Shown piece by piece: positions 1 through 9,093 of a stretch of 64,000 bases of DNA. The notes beneath the pieces were generated by a model, which saw nothing but the letters and a program-made list of their open reading frames with translations, searched no databases and was not told the origin of the DNA. Where the stretch lies: NCBI RefSeq assembly GCF_004124315.2, contig NZ_CP096889.1, positions 2,897,001-2,961,000 of the forward strand. The letters are read 5' to 3'. The DNA is from Bacillus cabrialesii. Lineage in GTDB: Bacteria; Bacillota; Bacilli; Bacillales; Bacillaceae. Position numbers and translations under genes: made by a program. The first letter of the stretch is position 1, and every line of letters begins with the position of its first letter.

Positions 1-541
1 CGAAAACGATGTCTCGCGCATCTTTTTCAGTGATACCAGGAAGGTTGACGCTTACGCCCGGTACGTTAACACCTTTTTTGTTTTTGAGTGTTCCGTTGTT
101 TAATACTTTTGTTTTGATTTCGCGTTTTGCGGCATCAACATCAAGCACCTCAAGGCCGATAAGTCCGTCATCTAGCAGAATGGTTGAACCTTTTTCAACG
201 TCTTCAACTAAGCCTTCATATGTCACTGAAATCTTATCTGTTGTTCCTACTACCTCGTCCATTGAAACGATAAGCTCTTTGCCTGTTTCAAGCTCAATGC
301 CGCCGTTTTCCATCGTATGTGTGCGGATTTCAGGACCTTTTGTATCAAGGAGGATACCGACGTTTTTGCCAAGCTTTTTGCTTGCTTCGCGGATATTTTT
401 AATTCTTGCGCCATGCTCCTCAAAATCTCCGTGAGAAAAATTCAAACGAGCCACGTTCATTCCTGACTCCATTAATTTCGTAAGCATTTCAATACTTTCA
501 CTTGCCGGACCAATAGTACAAACAATTTTTGTTTTTCTCAT
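1..541 (-). CDS. pyk: Pyruvate kinase, N-terminal part (cut by window edge)
   Basis: Glycolytic enzyme converting phosphoenolpyruvate and ADP to pyruvate and ATP in the cytoplasm. Only the first ~180 codons are present; the gene runs off the left edge. The protein opens MRKTKIVCTIGPASES, the pyruvate kinase N-terminus, and continues with the NxARLNFSHG substrate-loop motif and the LLDTKGPEIR motif that starts the B domain. The ATG at 541 is preceded by GGAAGTGA at suitable spacing. It follows pfkA by 42 bp on the same strand with no terminator between, so pfkA and pyk should be co-transcribed, as in B. subtilis. No sign of damage in the visible part. Confidence 0.96.
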   Translation of the reverse strand, partial: MRKTKIVCTIGPASESIEMLTKLMESGMNVARLNFSHGDFEEHGARIKNIREASKKLGKNVGILLDTKGPEIRTHTMENGGIELETGKELIVSMDEVVGTTDKISVTYEGLVEDVEKGSTILLDDGLIGLEVLDVDAAKREIKTKVLNNGTLKNKKGVNVPGVSVNLPGITEKDARDIVF

Positions 542-583
542 TTGGTTCACTTCCTTCTAAAATCTTCAGCCTTCAGCTGTACG

Positions 584-1543
584 TTAAATTGACAGTTCTT
601 TTGAAAGCTGATACATGTTTTGCTCAACTGTGTGTTTTGTATCCAATATTTCTATAATATCATGGTCTACAAGCTTATTGTTTTGTATACCTACACAGCG
701 TCCGCCTTTTCCTTCAAGCAGCAGTTCAACTGCATATGCGCCAAGACGGCTTGCCAGCACGCGGTCAGCAGCGCTCGGAGAACCTCCGCGCTGGATATGG
801 CCCAATACAGATACCCTAGTTTCAAGATTTGTCTCTTCTTCAATGCGTTTCCCGAACTCAACACCGCTGCCTACACCTTCAGCAACGATTATAATACTGT
901 GTTTCTTGCCGCGTTCGTGGCCGCGTTTTAAGCGGGCAATGATTTCGTGCATGTCATAGTCTGCCTCAGGGATTAAGATTGATTCCGCGCCCCCTGCAAG
1001 ACCGGCCCACAATGCGATATCGCCGGCATGGCGGCCCATTACTTCGATCACATATGTACGTTCATGAGAAGTCGCTGTATCGCGAATCTTATCAATTGCG
1101 TCGATTACTGTATTTAAAGCTGTATCGAAACCGATTGTAAAATCAGTGCCCGGAATGTCATTATCAATTGTACCCGGTACACCTACACATGGAAACCCGT
1201 GTTCCGTTAATTTTTTCGCACCCATATAGGAACCGTCTCCGCCAATGACAACAAGGCCTTCAATCCCAAGCTTCTTCAAGTTCTCTATCCCTTTTTCACG
1301 GCCTTCAACCGTTTTGAATTCAGGACATCTTGCCGTATAAAGCTTTGTTCCTCCGCGATGTATAATATCACCGACAGATCCGAGCTCAAGCTTTTCAATC
1401 TTTCCGCTTATCAATCCTGCGTATCCATTGTAAATGCCATACACTTCAACGTCATGATAAATCGCTTTTCTGACTACCGCGCGAACTGCTGCGTTCATTC
1501 CCGGGGAATCCCCGCCGCTCGTTAATACCCCTATACGTTTCAT
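584..1543 (-). CDS. pfkA: ATP-dependent 6-phosphofructokinase
   Basis: Phosphorylates fructose 6-phosphate to fructose 1,6-bisphosphate, the committed step of glycolysis. The protein is 319 residues, the normal bacterial length. It shows the ATP-binding GGDSPGMNAA near residue 11, GGDGS at 101-105, and TIDNDIPGTD around 125-134 with the catalytic base D127. MGRHAG near residue 169 is the fructose 6-phosphate site. The start ATG has GAGGTGA upstream. The gene begins a pfkA-pyk unit: a strong terminator separates it from accA upstream, and a promoter-like region lies in the 183 bp gap. This family is typically activated by ADP and inhibited by phosphoenolpyruvate. Confidence 0.98.
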   Translation of the reverse strand: MKRIGVLTSGGDSPGMNAAVRAVVRKAIYHDVEVYGIYNGYAGLISGKIEKLELGSVGDIIHRGGTKLYTARCPEFKTVEGREKGIENLKKLGIEGLVVIGGDGSYMGAKKLTEHGFPCVGVPGTIDNDIPGTDFTIGFDTALNTVIDAIDKIRDTATSHERTYVIEVMGRHAGDIALWAGLAGGAESILIPEADYDMHEIIARLKRGHERGKKHSIIIVAEGVGSGVEFGKRIEEETNLETRVSVLGHIQRGGSPSAADRVLASRLGAYAVELLLEGKGGRCVGIQNNKLVDHDIIEILDTKHTVEQNMYQLSKELSI

Positions 1544-1642
1544 TCTCTATTCACCTCAGCAACATATATGATTAAACATAACATGATCATTGCCCTAAAA
1601 ACAATGAAAAGGGATCTCCATCCTCCCTATGAAACCCTACCT

Positions 1643-1671
1643 ATTATACAATTAAATAAATTGTTTTTAAA
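1643..1671 (-). promoter_or_regulatory. Candidate pfkA-pyk promoter
   Basis: A perfect -10 box TATAAT lies on the minus strand at 1643-1648. The matching -35 position 17 bp upstream (1666-1671) is TTTAAA, a poor match, in very AT-rich sequence. It sits between the accA terminator and pfkA, where the operon must be re-initiated. The -10 is seen; promoter activity is inferred. Confidence 0.45.
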
Positions 1672-1691
1672 TAAAATTTAAGGAATGTCAC

Positions 1692-1728
1692 AAAAAATAA
1701 ACGTGAGCCAAAGGCTTCACGTTTATTT
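1692..1728 (-). terminator. Intrinsic terminator of accDA
   Basis: On the minus strand an inverted repeat (arms 1695-1709 and 1713-1728, one bulged base, three-base loop) is followed by a run of T. The hairpin starts at the accA stop codon. It separates accDA from pfkA-pyk. Confidence 0.85.
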
Positions 1729-2704
1729 AGTTTACCCCGATAAATTGATCTTCAACCGAGACTTTGCCAATTGCTTTATATTTTTCATAGCGTTGCTGAA
1801 CTAATTCTTCTTCACTCAACTTCAACAAAGTTTTTAACGATTGTTTAAGGGTTTCGTCCATATAACTTGCCTGCAGCTTCACATCGTGGTGCGCTCCGCC
1901 TTTTACTTCTTTTATCATATGATCTATAATACCTAATTCTTTTAAATCCGGCGCAGTGATTTTCATTGTTTCTGCTGCTTTTTTAGCAAGACTGGAGTCC
2001 TTCCATAAAAGTGCCGCGGCACCTTCCGGAGAAATAACAGAATAAGTAGAGTTTTCCAGCATATGCAAGTGGTTTCCCACACCAAGACCAAGGGCTCCGC
2101 CGCTTCCGCCTTCACCGATGACGATACAGATAACAGGCACTCGAAGACCGGCCATCTCAAACAGGTTTTTGGCAATGGCTTCGCTTTGTCCTCTTTCCTC
2201 CGCTGCTCGTCCAGGGTACGCACCCTTCGTATCAATAAAACAGATAATCGGTCTGTTGAATTTGTCAGCCTGTTTCATAAGTCGAAGCGCTTTTCGGTAG
2301 CCTTCAGGGTGTGGCATCCCAAAATTGCGGACAAGGTTTTCCTTCGTATCTTTGCCGCGCTGATGCCCGATTACCGTTACAGGAAGGCCATGGAACTTCG
2401 CAATCCCGCCGACAATGGCTTCATCGTCCCCGTATGCTCTGTCTCCGTGACATTCAAAAAAGTCGGTAAACAGGTGTGCGATATAGTCAAGCGTTGTCGG
2501 ACGGTCCGCCAAACGGGCGATTTGAACCCGGTCCCAAGGCTTCAGATTTTTGTAAATATCATCCTGAAGCTTAGCGAGTCGGTCTTCGAGCCGTGCGATT
2601 TCCGCACTTAGATCCATATCGGAATCTTGGGTGAATTTTTTTAGTTCGGCGATTTTTGTTTGCAGTTCAATTACCGGTTTTTCAAATTCTAATCTTGCAG
2701 CCAC
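1727..2704 (-). CDS. accA: Acetyl-CoA carboxylase carboxyltransferase subunit alpha
   Basis: Alpha subunit of the carboxyltransferase that transfers CO2 from biotin carrier protein to acetyl-CoA, giving malonyl-CoA for fatty acid synthesis. The 325 residues have the crotonase-like fold with the CoA/oxyanion glycine-rich segments (GAYPGRAAEERGQ and GEGGSGGALG), and the helical N-terminus typical of AccA. The start codon is GTG at 2704, chosen because GGAGGTGA sits six bases upstream; this places the first 16 bp inside the end of accD, so the two subunits are translationally coupled, fitting their 1:1 assembly with AccD. Confidence 0.97.
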   Translation of the reverse strand: MAARLEFEKPVIELQTKIAELKKFTQDSDMDLSAEIARLEDRLAKLQDDIYKNLKPWDRVQIARLADRPTTLDYIAHLFTDFFECHGDRAYGDDEAIVGGIAKFHGLPVTVIGHQRGKDTKENLVRNFGMPHPEGYRKALRLMKQADKFNRPIICFIDTKGAYPGRAAEERGQSEAIAKNLFEMAGLRVPVICIVIGEGGSGGALGLGVGNHLHMLENSTYSVISPEGAAALLWKDSSLAKKAAETMKITAPDLKELGIIDHMIKEVKGGAHHDVKLQASYMDETLKQSLKTLLKLSEEELVQQRYEKYKAIGKVSVEDQFIGVN

Positions 2705-3561
2705 TCAATGTCACCTCCTGTTTGATGGATATCCAGCAGATTTTCTAACGTTTTTTTCATGTCGTCGCGGTGAATAACCGCATCAAGCTGACCATGTTTT
2801 AATAAAAATTCAGCCGTTTGAAAATCCTCAGGCAGTTTTTCTCCTATTGTCTGTTCAATAATCCGTCTTCCGGCAAAACCGATCAGCGCGCCAGGCTCAG
2901 CAAAATTGTAATCGCCAAGGGATGCAAAGCTTGCTGATACGCCCCCGGTAGTCGGATGCGTCATTACTGAGATAATGAGGCCCTGTTCTTCACTGAACAG
3001 TTTTAAGGCAGAGCTTGTCTTAGCCATCTGCATCAAGCTTAGTATGCCTTCCTGCATTCTCGCGCCGCCTGAAGCCGTAAAAATAATAAACGGAACTTTA
3101 TCAGCCTTTGCTTTTTCAATCGCAAGCGTGATTTTTTCTCCGACGACTGAACCCATGCTGCCCATTCTGAATGAAGAATCCATGACGGCGACTACAGCCG
3201 GGTGTCCGCCGATGGTGCCCTTGCCTGTCACAATAGCCTCGTTTAAGGATGTTTTCTCGCGGTCTTTTTCAAGCTTTTCCAGATACCCCGGGAAACCAAG
3301 CGGGTTTTCCGATAACATCCCCTGATTGAATTCCTCAAAGGATTGTTCATCCATCAAGCTTTCGACACGCTGTTTTGCGTTCATCGGGAAATGATAATCG
3401 CAGTTCATGCATACCCGCATATTTTTATCCAACTCTTTAGTGAGCATGATTTTTTTACACTTAGGACATTTTGTCATAATGCCTTCCGGAACATCGTGCT
3501 TCGCTTGATCAGACGGTACGGAAGCATATTTTTTCTTTTTAGTGAATATATCCTTTAACAA
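2689..3561 (-). CDS. accD: Acetyl-CoA carboxylase carboxyltransferase subunit beta
   Basis: Beta subunit of the acetyl-CoA carboxylase carboxyltransferase. The start is TTG at 3561, preceded by AGGGAGGT; an upstream in-frame extension to 3609 lacks a ribosome binding site. This gives 290 residues, the normal length. Near the N-terminus, a four-cysteine zinc finger (CPKCKK ... CMNCDYHF, about residues 32-54) is visible, followed by the crotonase fold with TASGGARMQEG and the TTGGVSASFA segment. It overlaps accA by 16 bp and forms the accDA operon. Confidence 0.97.
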   Translation of the reverse strand: MLKDIFTKKKKYASVPSDQAKHDVPEGIMTKCPKCKKIMLTKELDKNMRVCMNCDYHFPMNAKQRVESLMDEQSFEEFNQGMLSENPLGFPGYLEKLEKDREKTSLNEAIVTGKGTIGGHPAVVAVMDSSFRMGSMGSVVGEKITLAIEKAKADKVPFIIFTASGGARMQEGILSLMQMAKTSSALKLFSEEQGLIISVMTHPTTGGVSASFASLGDYNFAEPGALIGFAGRRIIEQTIGEKLPEDFQTAEFLLKHGQLDAVIHRDDMKKTLENLLDIHQTGGDIEWLQD

Positions 3562-3642
3562 ATGATTACCTCCCTTTTGTGAAGGGTTCTCTTCACCGCA
3601 TGTCATCAAACAGATAGACTTGCTAATAACTTTACCGAAACT

Positions 3643-3671
3643 ATTGTACTTTTTTTGTCAAACGCTGTCAT
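3643..3671 (-). promoter_or_regulatory. Sigma-A promoter of accDA
   Basis: On the minus strand ATGACA (3666-3671) and TACAAT (3643-3648) are separated by exactly 17 bp. Each hexamer has one mismatch to the sigma-A consensus. It lies about 80 bp upstream of the accD TTG start. A second TTGACA-like sequence inside the spacer is badly spaced and unlikely to be used. Confidence 0.7.
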
Positions 3672-3774
3672 CCTCAATTCGACAACTTTTTATTCAATGA
3701 CGTGTTCGGAAAGGTTCGGATGATTTCAGATAAGACGTTGCAATAACAGGATTGGTAACGCATTCAAAAATAAT

Positions 3775-3837
3775 GTTAAACACGGCTGAAATTTTTTTAA
3801 GACCAGCCATTAAAAAAATTTCAGCCGCCAGTTTAAC
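3775..3837 (-). repeat. Long AT-rich inverted repeat between ytsJ and accD
   Basis: A perfect 18-bp inverted repeat (3783-3800 and 3810-3827) with a nine-base loop is flanked by a second pair of complementary 7-mers (GTTAAAC at 3775-3781, GTTTAAC at 3831-3837) set off by a 1 versus 3 base bulge. The arms have G/C-rich bases then an A/T run, so either strand would give a hairpin containing a U-rich arm. It follows the ytsJ stop by ~60 bp and may end ytsJ transcripts. A second hairpin with 7-bp arms (3845-3851, 3866-3872) lies nearer ytsJ. The 333-base gap 3562-3894 holds these, the accDA promoter and no convincing gene. Confidence 0.75.
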
Positions 3838-3894
3838 TTGAGAACAGCGCGCCGGTCTCCGCCAACGCGCTGCCATTTTTGGAATGAATTAAAA

Positions 3895-5127
3895 TTATTC
3901 GCCAATAATCGTAAGTTTTCTCGTTTTTTCAGCAACTTCCTCAGGATCAACAGTGATTCGAGCAACGCCTGTTTCCATTGCCGCTTTTGCCACAGCCTTC
4001 GCAACAGCAGGCGCAACACGTTTATCAAACGGTGCAGGGATAACGTACTCTGCGCTTAGCTCATCTTCTGAAACAAGAGATGCAATGGCTTCAACCGCTG
4101 CGACTTTCATCTCTTCGTTAATATGAGTGGCGCGAACGTCAAGCGCTCCGCGGAAAATACCAGGGAATGCAAGAACATTGTTGACTTGGTTCGGGAAGTC
4201 AGAACGGCCCGTTCCAATAACGCTTGCGCCAGCTTCACGCGCATCTTCCGGCATAATTTCCGGATTTGGATTTGCCATCGCAAAGATAATCGGATCTTTT
4301 GCCATGCTTTGAACCATTTCTTTTGTTAACGCTCCTGCCACAGACACGCCGATAAATACATCAGCATCAACGATAACATCTTTCAGAGAACCGTCTTTGC
4401 GGTCTTGGTTCGTGAATTTCGCCACTTCGTTTTTGACATCGTTCATGCCGTGCGGGCGTCCTTCATAAATCGCTCCTTTTGAATCGCACATTACGATGTC
4501 ACGTACGCCATAATGGTGAAGAAGCTTGATAATCGCAATACCAGCCGCACCGGCGCCATTTGCGACAACTTTAATGGATGACATTGATTTTCCAGACAGT
4601 TTCAGGGCGTTTACAAGACCTGCTACCGTTACAATGGCAGTTCCGTGCTGATCATCATGGAAAACCGGGATGTTTGTTTCTTTTTTGAGGCGCTCCTCAA
4701 TGATAAAGCAGTTTGGCGCTGCAATATCTTCAAGGTTGACGCCGCCAAATGTCGGTTCAAGCAATTTAACCGTTTCAACGATTTTATCAACGTCGTTTGT
4801 GTTTAAAGCAATCGGGAACGCATCTACGCCCGCAAAGCTTTTGAAAAGAACTGCTTTCCCTTCCATAACAGGAAGCGCGGCTTCAGGACCGATATTTCCA
4901 AGGCCGAGAACAGCTGTACCATCAGTCACAACTGCTACCATGTTCCCCTTCATTGTATAATCATATACTTTGTTAATGTCTTCATGAATATCCTTACACG
5001 GTTCTGCAACACCTGGGGAATACGCAAGGCTTAAATCTTTCGCGTTTCTTACTTCTACTTTCGATTTAGACTCCAGTTTCCCCTGATTGACTTTATGAAG
5101 GTGTAATGCTTCTTCTCTTAATGACAT
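3895..5127 (-). CDS. ytsJ: NADP-dependent malic enzyme
   Basis: Oxidatively decarboxylates malate to pyruvate. In B. subtilis YtsJ is the main NADP-using malic enzyme and supplies NADPH during growth on malate. The 410 residues begin MSLREEALHLHK and show the malic-enzyme N-domain (SLAYSPGVAEPC, DGTAVLGLGNIGP, LKTFAGVDAFP-like) and a Rossmann domain with NGAGAAG near residue 190. The PNPEI segment is also typical. ATG at 5127 is preferred to an in-frame GTG 12 bp upstream because AAGGAG lies 11 bases before it and the product then has the usual length. The gene stands alone between dnaE and accD. Cofactor assignment comes from the ortholog, not from this sequence. Confidence 0.94.
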   Translation of the reverse strand: MSLREEALHLHKVNQGKLESKSKVEVRNAKDLSLAYSPGVAEPCKDIHEDINKVYDYTMKGNMVAVVTDGTAVLGLGNIGPEAALPVMEGKAVLFKSFAGVDAFPIALNTNDVDKIVETVKLLEPTFGGVNLEDIAAPNCFIIEERLKKETNIPVFHDDQHGTAIVTVAGLVNALKLSGKSMSSIKVVANGAGAAGIAIIKLLHHYGVRDIVMCDSKGAIYEGRPHGMNDVKNEVAKFTNQDRKDGSLKDVIVDADVFIGVSVAGALTKEMVQSMAKDPIIFAMANPNPEIMPEDAREAGASVIGTGRSDFPNQVNNVLAFPGIFRGALDVRATHINEEMKVAAVEAIASLVSEDELSAEYVIPAPFDKRVAPAVAKAVAKAAMETGVARITVDPEEVAEKTRKLTIIGE

Positions 5128-5264
5128 TCTCCTAAACACTCCTTATAGCTATTTTTTTGATTCGTATACTGCTGCGTTGATTGCTGCATTCTGCGGAGTT
5201 GATCTATCTGAATATTTAAACAGGATCACATAATCGCTCCAATTGTATAACAAAAAGCCAATCG

Positions 5265-8200
5265 TTACCACTGTTTTAAAACGACGTTTTTTTGACCCAA
5301 CAGCTCTTTTAAGCGATATAACACCTGGTAATCCGCATCGATATGAAACGACTCAGGAAGCTTAATCGTCTGTTTTTGCTTTTCATAATAGAGATAAACG
5401 CCTGTTTCCCCTTTATGCTCCAGCAAAATGCGCTTAATCTTTGCCAGGATCTCCTGACTGTGCTGACTGCTTTCTATTTTTATATAAACCGACGGCGCTT
5501 TTTCCGCATCCATATTTTCTAATAACTCTGCCCGGGACAAGATGAACTGGACCTTATCCTGTCTTACTTCACATTTCCCCGCTGTGAACAAAAGAGCGCC
5601 TTCTCTTAAAACGGGAGAAAGCTGTCTGAATTGTTCAGGGAAGACTACGGCTTCCATTTCGCCGGTTTCGTCACTGAGCGTTAAAAACGCCATGTTTTGA
5701 CCTGTTTTCGTCCGAATCGTTTTGATCTTCGACAGCAGGACTCCGAGAGAAAGCTGCCTTTTGACAGCCTGCCGGGCCTGCAAAATGGACGCTGCTCCGT
5801 GCGCAGCCAGCTGTTTTCTGTAGGCAGAAAGCGGATGATTTGAAAAATAAATGCCAAGCGTTTCTTTTTCAAACGCAAGTAAATCCACAAGCGGAAGCTC
5901 TTCTGTCTCCACATACTTCGGCTTAATCGAATACGATTCATCTAAAAACAATCCCATTTGGTCATCGTCCGCGGCGAATAGCTCAGCGTGTTCCAAAGCA
6001 ACGTCAATGGATGCGAGCAGCGTGGCCCGGTTTTGGCCGAATTCGTCCATCGCACCAGAAAAGATAAGTGCTTCAAGCGTTTTGCGATTTACGCTTTTTG
6101 ACGGCACGCGAAAGCAGAAATCGAAAAGATCTTCAAATGGTTTCTCTTTTCTCGCTTTATATATATCTTTGACTGCTGAGACGCCTACACTTTTGATCGC
6201 GCGGAGGCTGTATCTGACAGATCCGTCTTCAACTGTAAACGGAAAACTGCTTTTGTTCACTGACGGAGGAAGGATACGAATCCCGCTCCCCTTTGCTTCG
6301 TAAAGATATTGAGCTATTTTATCCTCATTGCCAATGACGCTTGTCAGCAATCCGCACATAAAATACAACGGATAATGAGCTTTCAAATACGCAAGCTGGC
6401 AGCCGATCATGCTGTATGCCACCGCATGGCTTCGGTTAAAGCCATAGTTTGCGAATTTGACGATTAAATCGTAGACTTCATTTGCAGTGTCTACAGAATA
6501 CTCCTTTTTTAAGCACCCTTCAACAAAATGGCTTCGCTCTTTGTCCAAGATTTCTTTTTTCTTTTTGCTGACCGCCCGTCTCAGCAGGTCCGCTTCGCCT
6601 AAAGAAAATCCCGCCATACGGGAAGCAATCATCATAATTTGTTCCTGATACACTATGACGCCATATGTATCTTCCAAAATGCTCCTTAAATCTTCGTGAG
6701 GATAGTGAACAGGCGCCCGGCCGTGTTTACGGTCGATAAATAACGGAATATGTTCCATCGGGCCAGGCCGGTACAGCGCATTGACCGCCACAATATCCTC
6801 CAGGCCTGAAGGCTTAAGCCGCTTCAGAACACTTCTCATCCCTGAAGATTCAAGCTGGAAAATCCCTGTCGTATCTCCTTTTGACAGCAGGGAGAACGTT
6901 TTGTCATCACGATAGGAAATACTTGAAAGATCTATTTTGATGTTTTCTTCTTTTTCGATCATTGAAGTGATGGACTCAATCAGCGTCAGATTGCGCAAGC
7001 CTAAGAAATCCATTTTTAGAAGGCCCAAGTCTTCAAGATGATCCATCGCGTATTGCGTCAAATATATCCCTTCATGCCCTTCCTGAAGAGGGACAACATC
7101 CGTTAACGGTTCTTCACTCAGAACAACGCCTGCTGCGTGGGTTGATGCATGCCTTGGCAGCCCTTCTATTTTTCGGGCAATTGTATAGACTTGCTGAAGC
7201 AGGCTTGACTCCCGAAGCCGCTTATCCAGCTGCGGCGACTGCTTTCTCGCTTCATCCAGCGTCATGCCCGGCCTTGAAGGAATGAGTTTTGCAAGCTGAT
7301 CTGCTTCCTTCGGGCTGACGCCGAATACCCTGCCGACGTCCCGAAGCGCCGCTTTTGCCGCAAGTGTTCCAAAGGTGATAATCTGCGCGACGTGCATCTC
7401 ACCGTATTTCTGCTGAACGTATTGAATGACTTCATCCCTTCTTGTATCCGGAAAATCAATATCAATATCCGGCATGCTGATGCGTTCGGGATTTAAAAAT
7501 CGTTCAAACAGCAGATGATGTTTGATCGGATCAACATCTGTAATATACAGCACATATGCCACAAGAGAACCTGCCGCAGAACCCCTTCCCGGCCCTGTCA
7601 CAATCCCTTTTTCATGAGCGTACTTCATAAAATCCCATACGATCAGAAAGTAATCGCTGAACTTCATCCGCTTGATGACATCAAGCTCATATTGAAGACG
7701 GCGAAGATATCGTTCATCAGGCGTGCCAAAGCGGCTGCGGAGTCCTGCCATACAGATGTCCGTTAAATAATCATCAGCGGACGTTCCGTCTGGAGTCGGA
7801 AAAGATGGGAGACGGGTCTGCCCGAGGCTGACGTCAACCCGGCATTGTTCCGCGATCTCAACAGAAGCTTGCAGCGCCTCGGGATGCTCTCGATAAATGT
7901 TTTGCATTTCTTCGAGTGGTTTCAAATCGAGATCAGGCAGATCTTCGGCGGGTGCATCCGTCAGTTTTTCACCTGCTTTAATCGCTTTCAGACAGCGGTA
8001 GGCGGCCTTATCTTCTTTCCTTATGTAATGCACATCGCCTGTCGCCGCAACAGGGATATCCGTTTCTTCAGACAGCCGCAGAATCTGCTCTGACAAGGCT
8101 TGATCCCCTTTAAAAGGCTGATAGGAAAAATAAAAAGCTCCCTTGCCGAATATAGACTGAAATTCAAGCGCGGCTTGAGAGGCCTGTTCAAACAGCCCTC

Positions 8201-8612
8201 CTTCAAGAAGCATTTCAATATATCCTTTTTCGCCGGGCGTCAACGCGATAATGCCTTCACGATAACTGTGAAGCCACTTCGGCTTTAGCCCGCCTTTTGA
8301 TTTCGATTGCAGAACGCTGCTGATTTTCAGCAGGTTTTGATAGCCTGTATTTGATTTGGCCAGCAGGACGAGCGGGTAGGCTTCAAGCTCGTTATCATCT
8401 GTAAAAATAGAAGCTGTCAAACCGATTATCGGGTTGATCCCTCTGGCCTTGCATGCTTTATAAAATTGAATAGCTCCGTACATGACATGATCATCTGTCA
8501 GCGCCAAAGACGCATATCCGAGCCTGTCAGCTTCCTTGACGAGCTCTTCCACAGCCGCGGCGCTGTTTAGCAGGCTGTACCCGCTATGCACTTGCAGGTG
8601 AACAAAAGACAT
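5265..8612 (-). CDS. dnaE: DNA polymerase III alpha subunit, DnaE type
   Basis: Replicative polymerase of 1115 residues. In Bacillus, DnaE extends RNA primers on the lagging strand before handing over to PolC. The N-terminal PHP domain (VHLQVHSGYSLL, TDDHVMYGA) is followed by the C-family polymerase core with DIDIDFPD and GPGRGSAAGSLVAYVL, the tandem helix-hairpin-helix region and an OB-fold region near the C-terminus. It lacks the exonuclease domain of PolC, which tells the two apart. The start ATG has GAGGTGATAGC upstream. ytrH is divergent and ytsJ is downstream by 137 bp. Confidence 0.97.
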   Translation of the reverse strand: MSFVHLQVHSGYSLLNSAAAVEELVKEADRLGYASLALTDDHVMYGAIQFYKACKARGINPIIGLTASIFTDDNELEAYPLVLLAKSNTGYQNLLKISSVLQSKSKGGLKPKWLHSYREGIIALTPGEKGYIEMLLEGGLFEQASQAALEFQSIFGKGAFYFSYQPFKGDQALSEQILRLSEETDIPVAATGDVHYIRKEDKAAYRCLKAIKAGEKLTDAPAEDLPDLDLKPLEEMQNIYREHPEALQASVEIAEQCRVDVSLGQTRLPSFPTPDGTSADDYLTDICMAGLRSRFGTPDERYLRRLQYELDVIKRMKFSDYFLIVWDFMKYAHEKGIVTGPGRGSAAGSLVAYVLYITDVDPIKHHLLFERFLNPERISMPDIDIDFPDTRRDEVIQYVQQKYGEMHVAQIITFGTLAAKAALRDVGRVFGVSPKEADQLAKLIPSRPGMTLDEARKQSPQLDKRLRESSLLQQVYTIARKIEGLPRHASTHAAGVVLSEEPLTDVVPLQEGHEGIYLTQYAMDHLEDLGLLKMDFLGLRNLTLIESITSMIEKEENIKIDLSSISYRDDKTFSLLSKGDTTGIFQLESSGMRSVLKRLKPSGLEDIVAVNALYRPGPMEHIPLFIDRKHGRAPVHYPHEDLRSILEDTYGVIVYQEQIMMIASRMAGFSLGEADLLRRAVSKKKKEILDKERSHFVEGCLKKEYSVDTANEVYDLIVKFANYGFNRSHAVAYSMIGCQLAYLKAHYPLYFMCGLLTSVIGNEDKIAQYLYEAKGSGIRILPPSVNKSSFPFTVEDGSVRYSLRAIKSVGVSAVKDIYKARKEKPFEDLFDFCFRVPSKSVNRKTLEALIFSGAMDEFGQNRATLLASIDVALEHAELFAADDDQMGLFLDESYSIKPKYVETEELPLVDLLAFEKETLGIYFSNHPLSAYRKQLAAHGAASILQARQAVKRQLSLGVLLSKIKTIRTKTGQNMAFLTLSDETGEMEAVVFPEQFRQLSPVLREGALLFTAGKCEVRQDKVQFILSRAELLENMDAEKAPSVYIKIESSQHSQEILAKIKRILLEHKGETGVYLYYEKQKQTIKLPESFHIDADYQVLYRLKELLGQKNVVLKQW

Positions 8613-8701
8613 GCTATCACCTCTTTCTCATTACGATCCGTTTCTTTCTTCATTATAAGGCGGGTTTTCAAAAGAAACAAATGTTCTTTTTTGACTGATC
8701 A

Positions 8702-8730
8702 TCATACTTGTCCTGAAAGCTCAATATGAT
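8702..8730 (+). promoter_or_regulatory. Candidate sigma-E promoter of ytrHI
   Basis: TCATACT and AATATGAT are separated by 14 bp, resembling the sigma-E pattern (KMATATT, N14-15, CATAYANT). It ends ~22 bp before the ytrH start. ytrHI is a known mother-cell sporulation operon, which supports the reading. The -10 has two mismatches. Confidence 0.5.
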
Positions 8731-8751
8731 ATAAAAGGTGAGGTGATAAAG

Positions 8752-9093
8752 ATGGATCAGGAAGCAGGATTTATGGTGAATTTTATCAATAGCTACTTCA
8801 TTGCGTTAGGGGTGCTGATCGGGGGCGCGCTCATCGGAGGGCTCGGAGCATATTTAGCAGGCGAAGCCCCGCTTACAGCCATTACAAAGCTTGCAAACCG
8901 GTTAAAAATATGGGCGCTTGTCGCCGCTATCGGAGGCACATTTGATGCGGTATACAGCTTTGAACGGGGCATTCTTGAAGGCAATACGAGAGATATCTTT
9001 AAGCAGCTGCTTTTGATTATCTCGGCCATGGGCGGCGCGCAAAGCGGCTGGCTCATTATTTCATGGCTGACCCAGGAGCATCTTTCTTCATGA
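8752..9093 (+). CDS. ytrH: Sporulation membrane protein YtrH
   Basis: Small integral membrane protein of 113 residues needed for efficient sporulation in B. subtilis, made in the mother cell under sigma-E. About three hydrophobic segments are visible: FINSYFIALGVLIGGALIGG, LKIWALVAAIGG and LLLIISAMGGAQSGWLIIS. The ATG at 8752 is chosen over a GTG 9 bp upstream because AGGTGA lies five bases ahead. Its stop codon overlaps the ytrI start (ATGA), so the two are co-translated. No enzymatic motif; the molecular role is unknown. Confidence 0.9.
   Translation: MDQEAGFMVNFINSYFIALGVLIGGALIGGLGAYLAGEAPLTAITKLANRLKIWALVAAIGGTFDAVYSFERGILEGNTRDIFKQLLLIISAMGGAQSGWLIISWLTQEHLSS

Noticed and set aside
3694..4059. 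Overlapping ORFs across the ytsJ-accD gap and the ytsJ 3' end
   Set aside because: They lack ribosome binding sites, cross the long inverted repeat and overlap a well-conserved gene; no protein signature.
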